A stretch of DNA of 5,956 nt from Prevotellaceae bacterium (GTDB taxonomy: Bacteria > Bacteroidota > Bacteroidia > Bacteroidales > UBA932): contig JAITKY010000116.1 of NCBI GenBank assembly GCA_031278135.1, positions 1-5,956 of the forward strand, given 5' to 3'. Position 1 is the stretch's first letter. Every line of letters begins with the position of its first letter. Of the stretch, positions 5,700 to 5,956 are shown piece by piece. A program made the translations under genes and the position numbers. The notes under the pieces were generated by a model, which had not been told where the DNA came from, did no database searches, and was given only the letters and a program-made list of their open reading frames with translations.

Positions 5700-5956
5700 A
5701 TGAAACGTGTGATTTCAATACATTTAGATGGTCGGATCTTCCAAATTGAGGAGGATGGATATGATGTTTTAACCGGTTTGCTGTCGAATCAATGGAACAG
5801 AAACGAGTTAGAAAAAAAATTGGCTTCTCATTTCGAGCGAAAGTTGACAGGTAACAAAAATGTGATTACCTGTGTCGATGTGATCGAAGTATGTTACAAT
5901 CTTGGTTTTTCGGTGTCCGATATCCGGAAACCCAAAAGATTGTACCGGCAACCCAA
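5700..5956 (+). CDS. PspC-like protein, N-terminal part (runs off the window)
   Basis: The frame is open from ATG 5700 to the window edge, giving 85 residues. It begins MKRVISIHLDGRIFQIEEDG, followed by YDVLTGLLS, a helical segment with ELEKKLASHFERKL, and VITCVDVIEVCYNLGF. This is the pattern of the N-terminal domain of Bacteroidota PspC-domain proteins: an ISI-x-G-x-F-x-IEEDAY start, an acidic and helical region with E-x-I-x-x-R, then a V-T-x-x-D-V-x-x-V segment. In such proteins a membrane-embedded PspC domain linked to envelope stress follows, and would lie beyond the right edge. The usual conserved acidic residues of the middle helix (DIEARIAE) are weakly kept here (KKLASHFERKL). A padR-type regulator often precedes pspC in related genomes, but none is seen upstream. 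A short basic segment (RKPKRLYRQP) closes the visible part. Confidence 0.6.
   Translation, partial: MKRVISIHLDGRIFQIEEDGYDVLTGLLSNQWNRNELEKKLASHFERKLTGNKNVITCVDVIEVCYNLGFSVSDIRKPKRLYRQP

Overview
The window reads as chromosomal DNA of a member of the Bacteroidota, most likely order Bacteroidales. The grounds are: promoter-like boxes of the Bacteroidota form TAnnTTTG (759-766 and 5654-5661), no clear Shine-Dalgarno sequences before the genes, tRNA genes without an encoded CCA end, and protein types typical of the group (GH13_8-type branching enzyme, an Mrp ATPase without the C-terminal CxxC, a PlsC-like protein with the NHPLGGLDG motif, TrmB with an ITFPDPQ motif, a PspC-type N-terminal domain). 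The genus cannot be fixed from the sequence alone. The genes that end within the window use TAA, TAG and TGA as ordinary stops, so the genetic code is standard.

Layout, left to right. (a) 1-575: an open frame that resembles the C-terminal part of the Bacteroidales DUF6261 family, preceded in the same frame by 60 open codons and a TGA; probably a decayed or partial gene. (b) 576-778: about 200 bp of A+T-rich intergenic DNA holding the promoter of the tRNA genes and nothing else I can support. (c) 779-961: two related leucine tRNA genes in tandem, anticodons CAG and GAG, 14 nt apart. (d) 999-5536: four tightly packed plus-strand genes with gaps of 2, 13 and 2 nt: glycogen branching enzyme (glgB), Mrp/NBP35-type Fe-S carrier ATPase (mrp), a lysophospholipid-acyltransferase-like protein of the GlsA/OlsF type, and tRNA m7G46 methyltransferase (trmB). 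They are almost certainly one operon. (e) 5525-5614: a 90-bp composite palindrome built from heptamers (TTATGAG/AGATGAG), whose left arm contains the last codons and stop of trmB. (f) 5654-5956: a Bacteroidota-type promoter and the first 85 codons of a PspC-like gene that runs off the window.

Functionally this is mostly a housekeeping region: leucine decoding, glycogen branching, Fe-S protein maturation, membrane lipid acylation and tRNA modification. I see no phage, CRISPR, toxin-antitoxin, insertion sequence or new defence system. The feature most worth a second look is the composite palindrome at the end of trmB. Lesser points are the possible joint transcription of the tRNAs with the operon and the acyltransferase standing without a GNAT partner.
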